Shown in pieces: positions 17,855 through 26,233 of a stretch of 64,000 bases of DNA. Source of the DNA: Desulfobacterales bacterium (GTDB lineage: Bacteria; Desulfobacterota; Desulfobacteria; Desulfobacterales; JAHEIW01); the NCBI GenBank assembly GCA_030066985.1, contig JASJAN010000004.1, positions 62,001 to 126,000 on the forward strand, read 5' to 3'. A model generated the notes under the pieces. It was not told the DNA's origin, made no database searches, and saw only the letters and a program-made list of their open reading frames with translations. The translations under genes and the position numbers were made by a program. Position 1 is the stretch's first letter. Each line of letters starts with the position of its first letter.

Positions 17855-18763
17855 ATGTCTAACACGTCCGACACATACGAAGATTTCAAGTCCGGCTACG
17901 TCGCCATCGTCGGGGCGCCCAATGCCGGAAAATCCACTCTGCTAAATCGTCTGCTGGGTGAAAAGATTTCCATTACCTCCAAAAAACCCCAGACCACCCG
18001 TAATCGAATCCTGGGCGTTGTACATCAACCCAACACACAGATCGTCTTTATCGACACCCCGGGAATATTTAAAGCCAAAGATACGCTAAATTTGCGGATT
18101 GTGGATACGGCCCTGGCCGCCATAGATGAGGCTGATTTAATTCTTTTTGTTCTGGATGCAGCCCATCCGGATCCAACCTCGGAATACTTTTTGGCCAAAC
18201 GCCTTCAAAAGCAGGAACGACCGGTTATTGTAGCGCTCAACAAAATCGATCAGATCCAAAAAACAGACTTGCTGGCGGTCATTCAAAAATGGTCAACGGA
18301 ATATTATTTTGAAGTCATCATACCGATCTCAGCAACCGAAGGCACCCAGATCGAATCACTTCTGACAGCCATGCAGAATATGCTGCCCACCGGCCCGCCG
18401 TATTTTCCGGAAGATGCCCTGACGGATTTATCGGAACGGTTTATCGCTGCGGAGATGATTCGCGAAACGATTTTCCGTCTGACCGGTGAGGAGATCCCCT
18501 ATGCCACAGCGGTCACAGTGGATACCTTTAAGGAAGAAAAGAAGGGCAAACTGGTCCACATTGAGGCCACCATTCACCTGGAACGCGGATCCCAGAAGGG
18601 CATCATCATCGGCAAGGAGGGTAACAAGCTCAAGCGCATCGGCATCGAATCGCGCAAAAAAATTGAGCAGATGCTGGAAACCAGGGTATTTTTAAAGCTA
18701 TTTGTGCGGGTCCAGAAGAACTGGCGGAAGGATACCAGGGCCCTGCGCAAGTTCGGCTACTAA
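17855..18763 (+). CDS. era: GTPase Era
   Basis: A 302-residue GTPase with a C-terminal KH domain, which binds the 3' end of 16S rRNA and checks 30S maturation. Motifs: G1 GAPNAGKST, the PQTTR switch I, G3 DTPGI, G4 NKIDQ and the KH segment GSQKGIIIGKEGNKLKRIG. The ATG at 17855 is chosen because the TTG at 17828 lies within the repeat end. The length is typical of the family. It sits just after the kissing-hairpin element, in the same direction as engB. Confidence 0.96.
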   Translation: MSNTSDTYEDFKSGYVAIVGAPNAGKSTLLNRLLGEKISITSKKPQTTRNRILGVVHQPNTQIVFIDTPGIFKAKDTLNLRIVDTALAAIDEADLILFVLDAAHPDPTSEYFLAKRLQKQERPVIVALNKIDQIQKTDLLAVIQKWSTEYYFEVIIPISATEGTQIESLLTAMQNMLPTGPPYFPEDALTDLSERFIAAEMIRETIFRLTGEEIPYATAVTVDTFKEEKKGKLVHIEATIHLERGSQKGIIIGKEGNKLKRIGIESRKKIEQMLETRVFLKLFVRVQKNWRKDTRALRKFGY

Positions 18764-18794
18764 AAGCGATCTTAAAAATGCATCAGGGTATTCT

Positions 18795-18903
18795 GGTTGA
18801 GCCCGTTGCCCGTTTGCCCGTTGGCCGGTTAGTTCGAATAAGACACCTTCCTATTATATCGGGCTCAACGGGCTAAACCCGCCAGCGGCGGGCAAACCTA
18901 TTT
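18795..18903. repeat. GAGCCCGTT palindrome, copy 1
   Basis: GGTTGAGCCCGTTGCCCGTT on the left and GGGCTCAACGGGCTAAACCC on the right are imperfect inverted halves built from iterated CCCGTT and AACGGGC words, with a small CCGCC/GGCGG hairpin near the right end. It sits between the convergent era and caspase-like genes. Copies at 25046 and 34693 share the same design. Confidence 0.75.
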
Positions 18904-18908
18904 TGTGG

Positions 18909-20834
18909 TCAGCGGGTGATGCTTAGGATCAGGCTGCCTTCAACGGTTCCTTTTTTGACCGGGTGCTGTTCCTGCCCGGTGGCCCGGGGCACCCTGTCGG
19001 AAACATAGCGGTAGGCCTCATCCACTGTAACCAACCCATCACCGTCCGTGTCCGCCGGTCCTTTCAAACCCTCCAGCAGGTAATAGGTGAACACCCCGTG
19101 CTGAAGTTCGTCCCGTTCCACGCTGACCTCGTTGGCGGCGCTGGCAGTGATAATCACTTTGCCGCGGCCAGCTGCAACCCGATCCAGAAAGGTGTCGGCA
19201 ATATTGGCCCGCATACCGGTGATGCTGACGGTACGCCCACCGCTGGCCCCGCTGTAGCAGGCGTCCGCGATGAAAATAAGGCGTTCGGAGCGGATGCGGT
19301 TAAAAATCAGGGCCAGATCCCGCATGGGCAGGGCGGTTGAAAACAGGTCCGACGGGTCGGTATCGTAGGTCAGAATGTATTTCTCGAGCCCATCGCCGTC
19401 TAGGCTCATGGCATCGCGCTCGGTGGCCCCGTGACCGGCAAAGAAGATGATGACCATATCGTCTGAATCGGCAGCCCCTTTCAGCCCGGTTCCCAGGGCG
19501 CTTCTCAGCTTTCGCAATGTGGCCTGCTTGTTGAGCAGCACGGTAATATTTTCAGCGGGGACGAGGTTCTTTTCCACCAAAAGACGCTTAAAGGCCCTGG
19601 CATCGTTGACCGCGTATTTAAGCTTCGGAAGCTGTGGATAATCGTTGATGCCCACCACAACCGCCCAGACGTTCCGCCGGCTGGGTGTGTAATGCACGCT
19701 CACCACTTTTTCGGTGACCAGTCCGTCGGTGTCGGTTACCCGCACCTTGATGCGGTTCTCACCATGGTTCAGCGGTACCGCCTGATCGAAATTGGATCGG
19801 CGGGGGGCATCCCCGGACACCGTTATTAGACCTCGGACGCCATCGGTTGCCACGGGCTGACCGTTGACCAGGATCTCCAGATTCATGATCCCGCGGTCGT
19901 CTTCCACAGCACCTCTGATTCGCACCGAATCAACCTCCAGCTTGCGGCCGTCTTCAGGACCGGTCAAGATGACAAACGGAGGCACTTTGGCACCTTCTCC
20001 GATTTTGCTCATCAATTCCTTTTCGCGCTGCGATTTTTCTTCAAGCTCCTGGCTCAACTGAGTTGATTTCTCTTTTTCCTGCTGCAGCTGAAGCGTCATT
20101 TCATCCAGCTGCTTTAGTTTTGCGGTCAATTCCTCCAGGCGGTTTTCCAGCTCTTGTACCTGGGCCGCATTTTGCTGGCCGGCTGCGCCTGACAGGTCCT
20201 GTTTAGAGTCTTCCAGTTTTTTGATTTCTTCTTTAGTTGCCGAAATTTGCTGTGACGCTTTTGCCTGGGCGATATCGTAGTCTCTTAGTTCTCGAGCCTG
20301 CGAAAGGGCGTCTGCAATACCTCGATGTTCGGGGTTCATTTTTTGCAGCCCTTCTAAAAACGTGCTGATCTGGCTATAATCTTTGGTTTTCCAGACAATA
20401 ATGATGATGTCGTAATGGCCACTGTTATCCAAGTGATAGTTGTCAATAATACCTAAGGATAGACTGCCCGATGTGAGGGATTCAAAAGTGCCGCCGTGTA
20501 CATGATAAAAAAGTGTTTGCCAACCGCCGTTGATCCATTTTGCTATGGTTCTGTAAGTTGCATCCGCTGGGGGTGCGTTTTTCCAACGGCGTATCTCGCC
20601 ATCAACCATAATGGAAACATATTCGCCGGCAGTCAGATCTATTTTAGTGTCTTTTTTCTCAATGTGCCCATACAGTTTAAAGGTCTTAAATTCGCGTATG
20701 TAAGATGGCATCTGCTCAGGAGAATTGATTTCCGGGGCTGTTGAACAACCGGCAAAGATCAGCCCGATTGCACAGCAAACCCAAATTGTTACTCTTAAAA
20801 TAGCAAGCCTGTCTTGGAAGCCTTCTTTTTTCAT
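18909..20834 (-). CDS. Caspase-like (C14) lipoprotein with lectin-like, coiled-coil and Ig-like regions
   Basis: A 641-residue protein. A lipobox (IFAGC, Cys30) predicts a lipoprotein. Residues about 45-150 resemble PA-IL/LecA-type calcium-dependent beta-sandwich domains, ending in SGSLSLGIIDNYHLDNSG. Residues about 175-280 form a Glu/Gln/Lys-rich coiled coil, about 285-390 look like an Ig-like module (VDSVRIRGAVEDDRGI), and 395-615 form a caspase-fold peptidase with VVVGINDYP, the catalytic His468 in FFAGHG and Cys526 in DACYSG. DTDGDGLVTVDEAYRY at 595-610 looks like an EF-hand calcium loop. Both catalytic residues are present, so it is probably active. A second lipoprotein gene lies just upstream. 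The biological role is unknown. Confidence 0.85.
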   Translation of the reverse strand: MKKEGFQDRLAILRVTIWVCCAIGLIFAGCSTAPEINSPEQMPSYIREFKTFKLYGHIEKKDTKIDLTAGEYVSIMVDGEIRRWKNAPPADATYRTIAKWINGGWQTLFYHVHGGTFESLTSGSLSLGIIDNYHLDNSGHYDIIIIVWKTKDYSQISTFLEGLQKMNPEHRGIADALSQARELRDYDIAQAKASQQISATKEEIKKLEDSKQDLSGAAGQQNAAQVQELENRLEELTAKLKQLDEMTLQLQQEKEKSTQLSQELEEKSQREKELMSKIGEGAKVPPFVILTGPEDGRKLEVDSVRIRGAVEDDRGIMNLEILVNGQPVATDGVRGLITVSGDAPRRSNFDQAVPLNHGENRIKVRVTDTDGLVTEKVVSVHYTPSRRNVWAVVVGINDYPQLPKLKYAVNDARAFKRLLVEKNLVPAENITVLLNKQATLRKLRSALGTGLKGAADSDDMVIIFFAGHGATERDAMSLDGDGLEKYILTYDTDPSDLFSTALPMRDLALIFNRIRSERLIFIADACYSGASGGRTVSITGMRANIADTFLDRVAAGRGKVIITASAANEVSVERDELQHGVFTYYLLEGLKGPADTDGDGLVTVDEAYRYVSDRVPRATGQEQHPVKKGTVEGSLILSITR

Positions 20835-20875
20835 GGTGTCACAACCCTTGAAGATTAAAACCGATAAAACAAATG

Positions 20876-20898
20876 AAGCGACGTCATTGGCGTCGCTT
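20876..20898 (-). terminator. Hairpin between two lipoprotein genes
   Basis: An exact 8-bp stem AAGCGACG / CGTCGCTT with a 7-nt loop lies downstream of the DUF3568 gene and 42 nt before the caspase-like gene. On the minus strand it is followed by CATTTGTTTT, a modest T tract. It could be a weak intrinsic terminator or attenuator. Confidence 0.42.
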
Positions 20899-20950
20899 TA
20901 GACCAGATAGATAGACCGCATCCGGTTTCAAAAAATTCAACTGGTGTAAT

Positions 20951-21352
20951 TTACAGATGTGAAAAAATTCTATCGTGAAAGGCTTCAGATCTTTTGCGAT
21001 CACCGAAGGTGCCGACGCGAACACCGACTTCGGTCAAATTTTCATCCAATCGTTTTAGGTTAATGGTAAAGCTCTGTCCAGCGGTCATTTTGCCTTTGAT
21101 AACACCAATGGATTCGTCTTGCTTTTGGGATTCGATTGTCAGATTTAGATCTTTAACAGATTGAATCGCTGCTTTCCAGGTATCATCCATTGAGGCTTCG
21201 TAGTTTCGTTTGAGATTCCCCTGTGCGTAAATATACGCACCTGTGCCCACCGCCGCTGTGGCGCCGATAGCCACCATCTCGCGCGAGCAGGCCGTGAGGC
21301 CGATCAGAAAACAGCACAGCAATGCAACCAGCTGAAGTCTTCTCTGGTTCAT
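20951..21352 (-). CDS. DUF3568-type small lipoprotein
   Basis: A 133-residue predicted lipoprotein: basic N-terminus MNQRRLQ, hydrophobic helix and lipobox GLTAC (Cys about 22), then a glycine/alanine-rich helix IGATAAVGTGAYIYAQG and a conserved-looking domain with YEASMDDTWKAAIQSVKDLN and DESIGVIKGKM, which matches the DUF3568 pattern as I recall it. The function of that family is unknown. The start at 21352 is fixed by AAAGGAGGAATT immediately upstream; an open frame reaching 21433 has no such site. It is upstream of the caspase-like lipoprotein gene on the same strand, so an envelope-associated pair is possible. Confidence 0.8.
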   Translation of the reverse strand: MNQRRLQLVALLCCFLIGLTACSREMVAIGATAAVGTGAYIYAQGNLKRNYEASMDDTWKAAIQSVKDLNLTIESQKQDESIGVIKGKMTAGQSFTINLKRLDENLTEVGVRVGTFGDRKRSEAFHDRIFSHL

Positions 21353-21451
21353 AATTCCTCCTTTACAAAAAGGGCATGGGGAAATACCCGCGGGCAGGCA
21401 GTAAAAAATATCAGACTCATCAGGCCCTGTCAATTTCTAGAGTCTTAAATT

Positions 21452-22369
21452 CTATTGCTGAATCAAAACTCTCAAATTTCTTCCCAGGACATCAAAATAT
21501 TCCATTATGCCGGACTTCCTGAGCTTTTCAATTGTCTCCACTGGCAATTTCTCTTCGGAAACGCCCTTTAAAATCAGATCTGTTTCTTCATTCTCAAAAG
21601 TCACACCGTTCACGATCCATTTAACAACCTCCTTATTGGCCGGGCATACCTTCTGACAGATCATACAGCCCACCAGGCTGTTGTGCCAGGCCGGCGATAA
21701 CCAGTCCGGAAAATTCTGCGAACTTTCATTGAAAAATGTCAGGCAACGCTCGGCATGCAACTGGAAGCGATCCAAACCAATGGCTTTGGTAGGGCAGGCC
21801 TTCAAACAGGCACTGCAATTTTCGCAATTGTCCAAAATGGTCGCCTCACCCCAGCTTTCCACTTGGCATGGAAAATCGGAGATAAACACTGCCGGTCGAT
21901 GAAAGCTTCCCATCCCCTTTACATAGGTAATGTTGTTTTTGCCATACTGCGCCAGTCCGCTGCGCACCGCCAAAAGTTTATCGGGCAGTCTGACTTTCTG
22001 AAGATGGTATCCCAGCGGTTCAAGATCGGCTTTGAGAATATCCGCCACTTCATTATCGATGGCAAAATAATAGGTGGGGGGAACAACAACCGGATAAGAC
22101 TTATCTTCGCGCGAAAAGACAACTTTTATCTGGGGCTGCGGGATGGATGCAACGATAAGCGATTGAGCCCCTTTTAATTTCGTGTGGCAGGCAAAATCAA
22201 ATGAGGCCAGATAGGCGTCGTACAAATCCGGGTCCAGCAATCCTTCTTGGTAAAGGGTCATTATTTCGGTTTCAAGCTCTTTGACATGCTCGATGGAAAC
22301 AATTTTAATTTTCAGACCCTGTTTTTCCATGCTTTCATGCAAAGCCCTGCTTGAGAGTGTAGCGTCCAT
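21452..22369 (-). CDS. QueG-like double [4Fe-4S] protein
   Basis: A 305-residue cytoplasmic protein. The middle section has the iron-sulfur motif CENCSACLKACP and a later pair CMICQKVCP with the lone Cys of HAERCLTFFN, the layout of the two [4Fe-4S] clusters in epoxyqueuosine reductase (QueG) and reductive-dehalogenase relatives. The section VRSGLAQYGKNNITYVKGMGSF also resembles QueG. It is shorter than QueG (about 350-380 residues), lacks its HEAT-like C-terminus, and has a different N-terminal domain, so true queuosine activity is uncertain. The ATG at 22369 has AAAGGAGATC upstream. The adjacent GFA-type gene (15 nt upstream) suggests a shared operon. Confidence 0.8.
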   Translation of the reverse strand: MDATLSSRALHESMEKQGLKIKIVSIEHVKELETEIMTLYQEGLLDPDLYDAYLASFDFACHTKLKGAQSLIVASIPQPQIKVVFSREDKSYPVVVPPTYYFAIDNEVADILKADLEPLGYHLQKVRLPDKLLAVRSGLAQYGKNNITYVKGMGSFHRPAVFISDFPCQVESWGEATILDNCENCSACLKACPTKAIGLDRFQLHAERCLTFFNESSQNFPDWLSPAWHNSLVGCMICQKVCPANKEVVKWIVNGVTFENEETDLILKGVSEEKLPVETIEKLRKSGIMEYFDVLGRNLRVLIQQ

Positions 22370-22384
22370 TTCTGATCTCCTTTT

Positions 22385-22813
22385 TTATGTGATCCATCTT
22401 TCCTCGAATTGCGGAAGATCATCCTCGATTTTATAGTAATCCGCGATCTGGCTGCACCAGACATGGCCCATTGTTTTCAGTTTTGTCGGTGCAACCAATG
22501 ACCCGGCCGCGATGGCTATGGTGGGTTGATCTTTGGGGTGCCAGAATAGCGATGACCCGCATTCCGAGCAAAATCCACGGTGAACATTGGGCGTTTCATC
22601 AGTGATTGATTTAAACCACTTCAAGCTTTTTTGCTGGATGATGTTTAGCTGTTCGACTTTAACGCTTGTGTAGGCGCCATAATTGCCGTGAAATTTCATG
22701 CATTTAGAGCAGTGGCAATTGACAATGTCCCTCAGCTCACCATAAATTTCATACTGAACTTCTCCACATAAACAACCGCCTGTCGTTTTCTTTCGAATAT
22801 GATTATTTTCCAT
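22385..22813 (-). CDS. GFA-fold (glutathione-dependent formaldehyde-activating/CENP-V) zinc protein
   Basis: A 142-residue protein of the Mss4-like GFA family. Zinc-ligand motifs are evident: GGCLCGEVQYEIYG, VNCHCSKCMKFHG and RGFCSECGSSLFW. Families of this fold include S-hydroxymethylglutathione synthase-like and many uncharacterised small proteins; glutathione is unlikely to be abundant in this kind of organism, so the formaldehyde name should be read only as the family label. GGAGGTG lies 7 nt before the ATG. It is probably co-transcribed with the QueG-like gene. Confidence 0.88.
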   Translation of the reverse strand: MENNHIRKKTTGGCLCGEVQYEIYGELRDIVNCHCSKCMKFHGNYGAYTSVKVEQLNIIQQKSLKWFKSITDETPNVHRGFCSECGSSLFWHPKDQPTIAIAAGSLVAPTKLKTMGHVWCSQIADYYKIEDDLPQFEERWIT

Positions 22814-22889
22814 TTGACTACACCTCCCGGCTTAAAGTTGCATGGTGAATGCCAATAGCAGCTTATTGTTTCAGGCCTAAGTTGAGCGA

Positions 22890-22990
22890 TTGTCGAGGTT
22901 GCCGCAGCTACACGGCAGATGTTGTTTCGCTATAGTTTTCTATGCGGAACGACATCTAATCCGCCTGAGGCGGAGTAAGATCGGCAATCC
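22890..22990. repeat. Multi-stem intergenic structure
   Basis: GATGTTGTTTCGC (22918-22930) pairs with GCGGAACGACATC (22944-22956), with two wobbles, and the loop contains a further ATAG-TTTT-CTAT stem. It is flanked by TGCCG/CGGCA (about 22900-22916) and CCGCC-TGA-GGCGG (22961-22973), and the ensemble is closed by GGTTGCCG (22897-22904) with CGGCAATCC (22982-22990). It lies upstream of the GFA gene in a 398-bp gap. It resembles a branched palindromic repeat; no coding signal is seen. Confidence 0.5.
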
Positions 22991-23100
22991 CAGAGGGTTT
23001 CAAATTTCAAAAAATACAAATCGATAGAATTCACTGGAAAAAAAGACATCGTGACTCCTTTTTGAAATTTTAAACGCTCAATTTAGGTCAGATTAAAGTG

Positions 23101-23192
23101 CTTGACAAGCATATAACCACCTATTAAGTTTTAGACAGTTATATTATTAATTCACATTTTCTAACCTGTCAAGTAATTTTTGATGGTTATAT
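23101..23192 (+). promoter_or_regulatory. Promoter and nested inverted repeats before the CGNR gene
   Basis: TTGACA (23102-23107) and, after 17 nt, TAAGTT (23125-23130) form a candidate promoter. Two nested perfect inverted repeats span the same stretch: CTTGACA (23101-23107) with TGTCAAG (23167-23173), and ATATAACCA (23111-23119) with TGGTTATAT (23184-23192). They overlap the -35 box and the ribosome-binding region, which fits operator sites for an autoregulating repressor. Confidence 0.4.
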
Positions 23193-23211
23193 AAAATTTG
23201 AAGGAAATCAG

Positions 23212-23841
23212 ATGGCAGATGAAAAAAAACACGCCGTCAACTTGAGCCTTCTGGGCGGTCGACCCTGCCTGGATTTTGTCAACACCCTGGATTGGCGCGG
23301 CAGGAAACGGCCAACAGAATTTTTGAAGACCTACGCGGATCTGATTGCTTGGAGCCAGCATGCCGGCACCATGTCACGGAAGGCTGCCAAACGTATTACC
23401 CAATTATCCGAAAGCCAGCCAGCAAAACAAACCTGGGCTTTAAAACAGGCCATTCAGCTCAGGGAGACAATTTATCGAATATTTTCTTCGCTGGCAGATG
23501 GCAAAGCCGCCCCAAATAAAGATCTGGTAATATTCAATCAATTTTTTTCACGAACCATGAAGAAATCCAAAATTGTCAAAACCCCGCAGGGCTATAGATG
23601 GGATTTAGCGGAAGATCATGCCGATTTGGAGTGGATTTTAAGTCCGTTGATTCGATCCGCTGCGGATCTGTTGATTTCACAGGAGTTGAAAAGGGTCAAA
23701 AAGTGCGGCGATCCGGCATGCGGCTGGCTTTTTCTGGATACCAGCCGAAATCGCAGCCGGCGCTGGTGCAATATGAACGATTGCGGCAACCGCGCCAAAG
23801 CCAGCCGGTTTTACAAGAAAAAAACAGGCAAACGAAAATGA
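23212..23841 (+). CDS. CGNR zinc-finger / ABATE-domain protein
   Basis: A 209-residue protein of the ABATE-CGNR family. The N-terminal ABATE domain shows LSLLGGRPCLDFVNTLDWRG and FLKTYADLIAWSQHAG; the C-terminal zinc finger has CGDPACGWLFLDTSRNRSRRWCNMNDCGNRAKASRFY with the defining CGNR. These proteins are predicted transcription regulators of stress or sugar-related genes. GAAGGAAATCAG precedes the ATG at 23212. The gene is divergent from the GFA/QueG-like pair, and the inverted repeats between them could be its operator. Confidence 0.9.
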   Translation: MADEKKHAVNLSLLGGRPCLDFVNTLDWRGRKRPTEFLKTYADLIAWSQHAGTMSRKAAKRITQLSESQPAKQTWALKQAIQLRETIYRIFSSLADGKAAPNKDLVIFNQFFSRTMKKSKIVKTPQGYRWDLAEDHADLEWILSPLIRSAADLLISQELKRVKKCGDPACGWLFLDTSRNRSRRWCNMNDCGNRAKASRFYKKKTGKRK

Positions 23842-23946
23842 TGCAACCAGCAGCAGGCAAGAAAATTTTTCTGCGGGCATAAACCGGTGGTGAAGAAAAT
23901 TATCAGCCCTGCTTGCTGTGGGATTCACTGTCTGAATGCGTGAGGA

Positions 23947-24942
23947 TTATTGGCTTTCCAATTTTCGTTTGGACATATAAGCAAGCACTTCACTGGTGGA
24001 CAGCCGACGGCTTCCGGGACCGATCCGGACATAAAAGTCCTCATCTTTTCCAAATTTAAGAAATGCCGCCGAGGGTGAGGGCTGGCATTCAATCAGCAGC
24101 ACCTTTTTTTCTTCCACCGGTATCAGCTGAAAGCGTATAAAGCCGGAATGCTCCAGCCCAATACGCTGCTGAAGGCAATTGTTGACATGCAAAAGATATT
24201 TATCCTCGTTATCAAACTGATCCGCCTCGGTGCCGAGGATTTGCCCGTCATCGGTGACGCCCACCAGCAACACACCGCCATCAGTATTTAAAAAGGCCAC
24301 CACGGACTTGAGCCAGGCCTTCTCGATGCCCTTCTCTGAGCGATCGGTTTTTAAATTCCAGCGCAGTGTGGATTTAAATTCCAGGCGGTCACTTTCTCCG
24401 CTGCTGATCAACTTCTGGATCTTTTCCCGGTAAGCGTTTAAATCGGTGGAGCCGGATCGCAGCTCATCTTTCAACTGGCTGGCCAGCTGCTGATTTTGGG
24501 TCAGCAACGCTTGGTGCTGACGATGAACCTCAAGCTGACGCGATACGCGGGCCACGACTTCATCGGGCTCAAAGGGTTTGGTAATAAAGTCCACCGCCCC
24601 TAATGAAAGACCGCGTACTTTTTCCTTGGTATCGTGCAGAGCGGTCAAAAAAATGATGACTGTATTCTGGGTGGCTTCATCCGCTTTTAATCGCGCGCAG
24701 GTTTCATATCCGTCAATACCGGGCATCATGATGTCCAGCAGAATAAGATCGGGGGATGCCTGCTGTGCGATCCGCAGGGCGTCTTCACCGGACTTAGCAC
24801 TCAATAGGCGGTATCCCTGACCCTGCAGCGTCTGGTGCAGCATCTGAAGGTTGAGGACATTATCATCGACCAGCAAAACAACCGGCGTTGCCGAATCTGT
24901 GTTTGGATTTTGATCTTTTGGGCCGTTGCTGAGTTTATTCAT
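23947..24942 (-). CDS. Response regulator with AlbA_2/Schlafen-type output domain
   Basis: A 331-residue fusion. Residues about 20-140 form a receiver domain: LLVDDN, phosphoacceptor Asp in LILLDIMMPGIDGYE, the T of IFLTALHD and the Lys in FITKPFEPDEV. A coiled-coil linker (about 145-185) leads to an AlbA_2-type domain (about 190-320) with SDRLEFKSTLRWN, FLNTDGGVLLVGVTDDGQI and YVRIGPGSRRLS, the DNA/nucleic-acid-binding fold seen in Schlafen-like and many bacterial ATP-associated regulators. This output is unusual for a response regulator. No histidine kinase gene is adjacent. The ATG at 24942 follows a TCTCAGAATCAA-type stretch with only a weak ribosome-binding site. Confidence 0.85.
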   Translation of the reverse strand: MNKLSNGPKDQNPNTDSATPVVLLVDDNVLNLQMLHQTLQGQGYRLLSAKSGEDALRIAQQASPDLILLDIMMPGIDGYETCARLKADEATQNTVIIFLTALHDTKEKVRGLSLGAVDFITKPFEPDEVVARVSRQLEVHRQHQALLTQNQQLASQLKDELRSGSTDLNAYREKIQKLISSGESDRLEFKSTLRWNLKTDRSEKGIEKAWLKSVVAFLNTDGGVLLVGVTDDGQILGTEADQFDNEDKYLLHVNNCLQQRIGLEHSGFIRFQLIPVEEKKVLLIECQPSPSAAFLKFGKDEDFYVRIGPGSRRLSTSEVLAYMSKRKLESQ

Positions 24943-25045
24943 TTGATTCTGAGAAAAAGCGATAGCGGGTTTATCAATACCTGAATTGGGTCGTAAAGTC
25001 CGCCCAGATTAAAAAAAATATGGTTGCCTGTCAAATATTTTAGGT

Positions 25046-25141
25046 TGGCCCGTTGAGCCGGTTGAGCCCGTTGCCCGTTTACTGATTAAAGATAAGATCT
25101 GAGGGGATTACCTTCCAAACGGGCTCAACCGGCTCAACCTA
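25046..25141. repeat. GAGCCCGTT palindrome, copy 2
   Basis: GTTGAGCCGGTTGAGCCCGT on the left pairs with ACGGGCTCAACCGGCTCAAC on the right: a near-perfect long inverted repeat around an AT-rich centre. It occupies the middle of the 303-bp divergent gap before comB. It has the same design as 18795-18903 and 34693-34797. Confidence 0.8.
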
Positions 25142-25245
25142 ATTTCAGACAGATTTTGACAGGACTTGCAATAAAGAGTCTAATTCGCTAATACCATATC
25201 CTTTGATTATTAACGCTCGATTAGAACCATAATGAATAGGTAGCG

Positions 25246-25947
25246 ATGCAGGTCATTCATAACCGTTTCCTGGCCGGCGCTGAAGCCGCAAGAGGGCTGA
25301 CGGTCATCATCGATGTTTTTCGTGCGTTTACCTGCACCCCACTACTGTATTCGCTGGGCATTGAAAAATCGATCCTGGTGGCCTCGCCACAGGAAGCATT
25401 TGCGCTCAAAAGAGACCGCAATGATGTCCTGCTGGTTGGCGAAATCGGCGGTGTCCCTATTGAAGGCTTTGACCTGGGAAATTCGCCCAGTCAAATTCGT
25501 CAAAAGGAGCCTTCTTTTTTTAAAGGCTGCACAGTTGTCCAACGAACCTCCGCCGGTGTGCAGGGTGCGCTGGCGGCCCTGGAAGTTGCCGACGAGGTTC
25601 TGGTGGCCGGTTATACGGTGGCCCGGGCCACCGCCGACTATATTATTGCCCAAAAACCAAAATTGGTCAGCCTAGTGGCCATGGGGTGGGAGCTCAAAGA
25701 GCGGGCCCCGGAGGATGAGGGCTGTGCGCGTTATATTGCGCATCTGCTGGGTGCCGGGGACTACGATCACAACAAAGCCCTGGGAGAAATCGTCTCCAAT
25801 GAAACCGCCCAGCGGTTTTTACGAGCCGACAGCCCCTATTTTCCGGCCGAGGACCCCATTTTGTGTCTGCAGCGGGATATGTACAATTTTGCACTACGCG
25901 TCGAACGCGACCAGGCGCATGTTGTGGTTAAAAAAGCGTTAATCTAA
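25246..25947 (+). CDS. comB: 2-phosphosulfolactate phosphatase family (ComB-like)
   Basis: A 233-residue ComB-family protein. Family features: DVFRAFTCTPLLYSLG near the N-terminus, GEIGGVPIEGFDLGNSP, the QRTSAGVQGAL segment, and AMGWELKERAPEDEGCARYI with the acidic metal-binding residues. In methanogens ComB dephosphorylates phosphosulfolactate during coenzyme M synthesis; bacterial relatives often occur without that pathway and their substrate is unproven. No other coenzyme M genes are in the window. It is followed by a radical SAM gene on the same strand after a repeat. Confidence 0.88.
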   Translation: MQVIHNRFLAGAEAARGLTVIIDVFRAFTCTPLLYSLGIEKSILVASPQEAFALKRDRNDVLLVGEIGGVPIEGFDLGNSPSQIRQKEPSFFKGCTVVQRTSAGVQGALAALEVADEVLVAGYTVARATADYIIAQKPKLVSLVAMGWELKERAPEDEGCARYIAHLLGAGDYDHNKALGEIVSNETAQRFLRADSPYFPAEDPILCLQRDMYNFALRVERDQAHVVVKKALI

Positions 25948-26003
25948 GCGTTATTACAAATCTGCTATTGCAGTACGGGCTCGATGGTATTATCTTGTAC
26001 ACC

Positions 26004-26149
26004 TTTAGGTGTCAGGTGTCAGGTTTCGGGTGTCAGCAAAAGATGACATTATGCGGGCCCGGAAATCACGAATCTAATCGGCCCTTAATATTGGCATCAA
26101 GCCAGTCCCTGACACCAGAATCCGCCTGCGGCGGAACACCTGAAACCAT
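26004..26149. repeat. GTGTCAGG palindromic repeat, copy 2
   Basis: The left half TTTAGGTGTCAGGTGTCAGG and GGGTGTCAGCAAAA face a right half CCCTGACACC and ACACCTGAAACC, which also contains a CCGCCTGCGGCGG hairpin. It lies between comB and the radical SAM gene. Same family as 8719-8848 and 39909-40176. Confidence 0.75.
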
Positions 26150-26233
26150 TTATAAAGCGCTTTGGTAAAATTAAGACCAATTACTTATATTCTGAACGCA
26201 GATCGAGTTACTTTGATATAGGACCACGCATCC

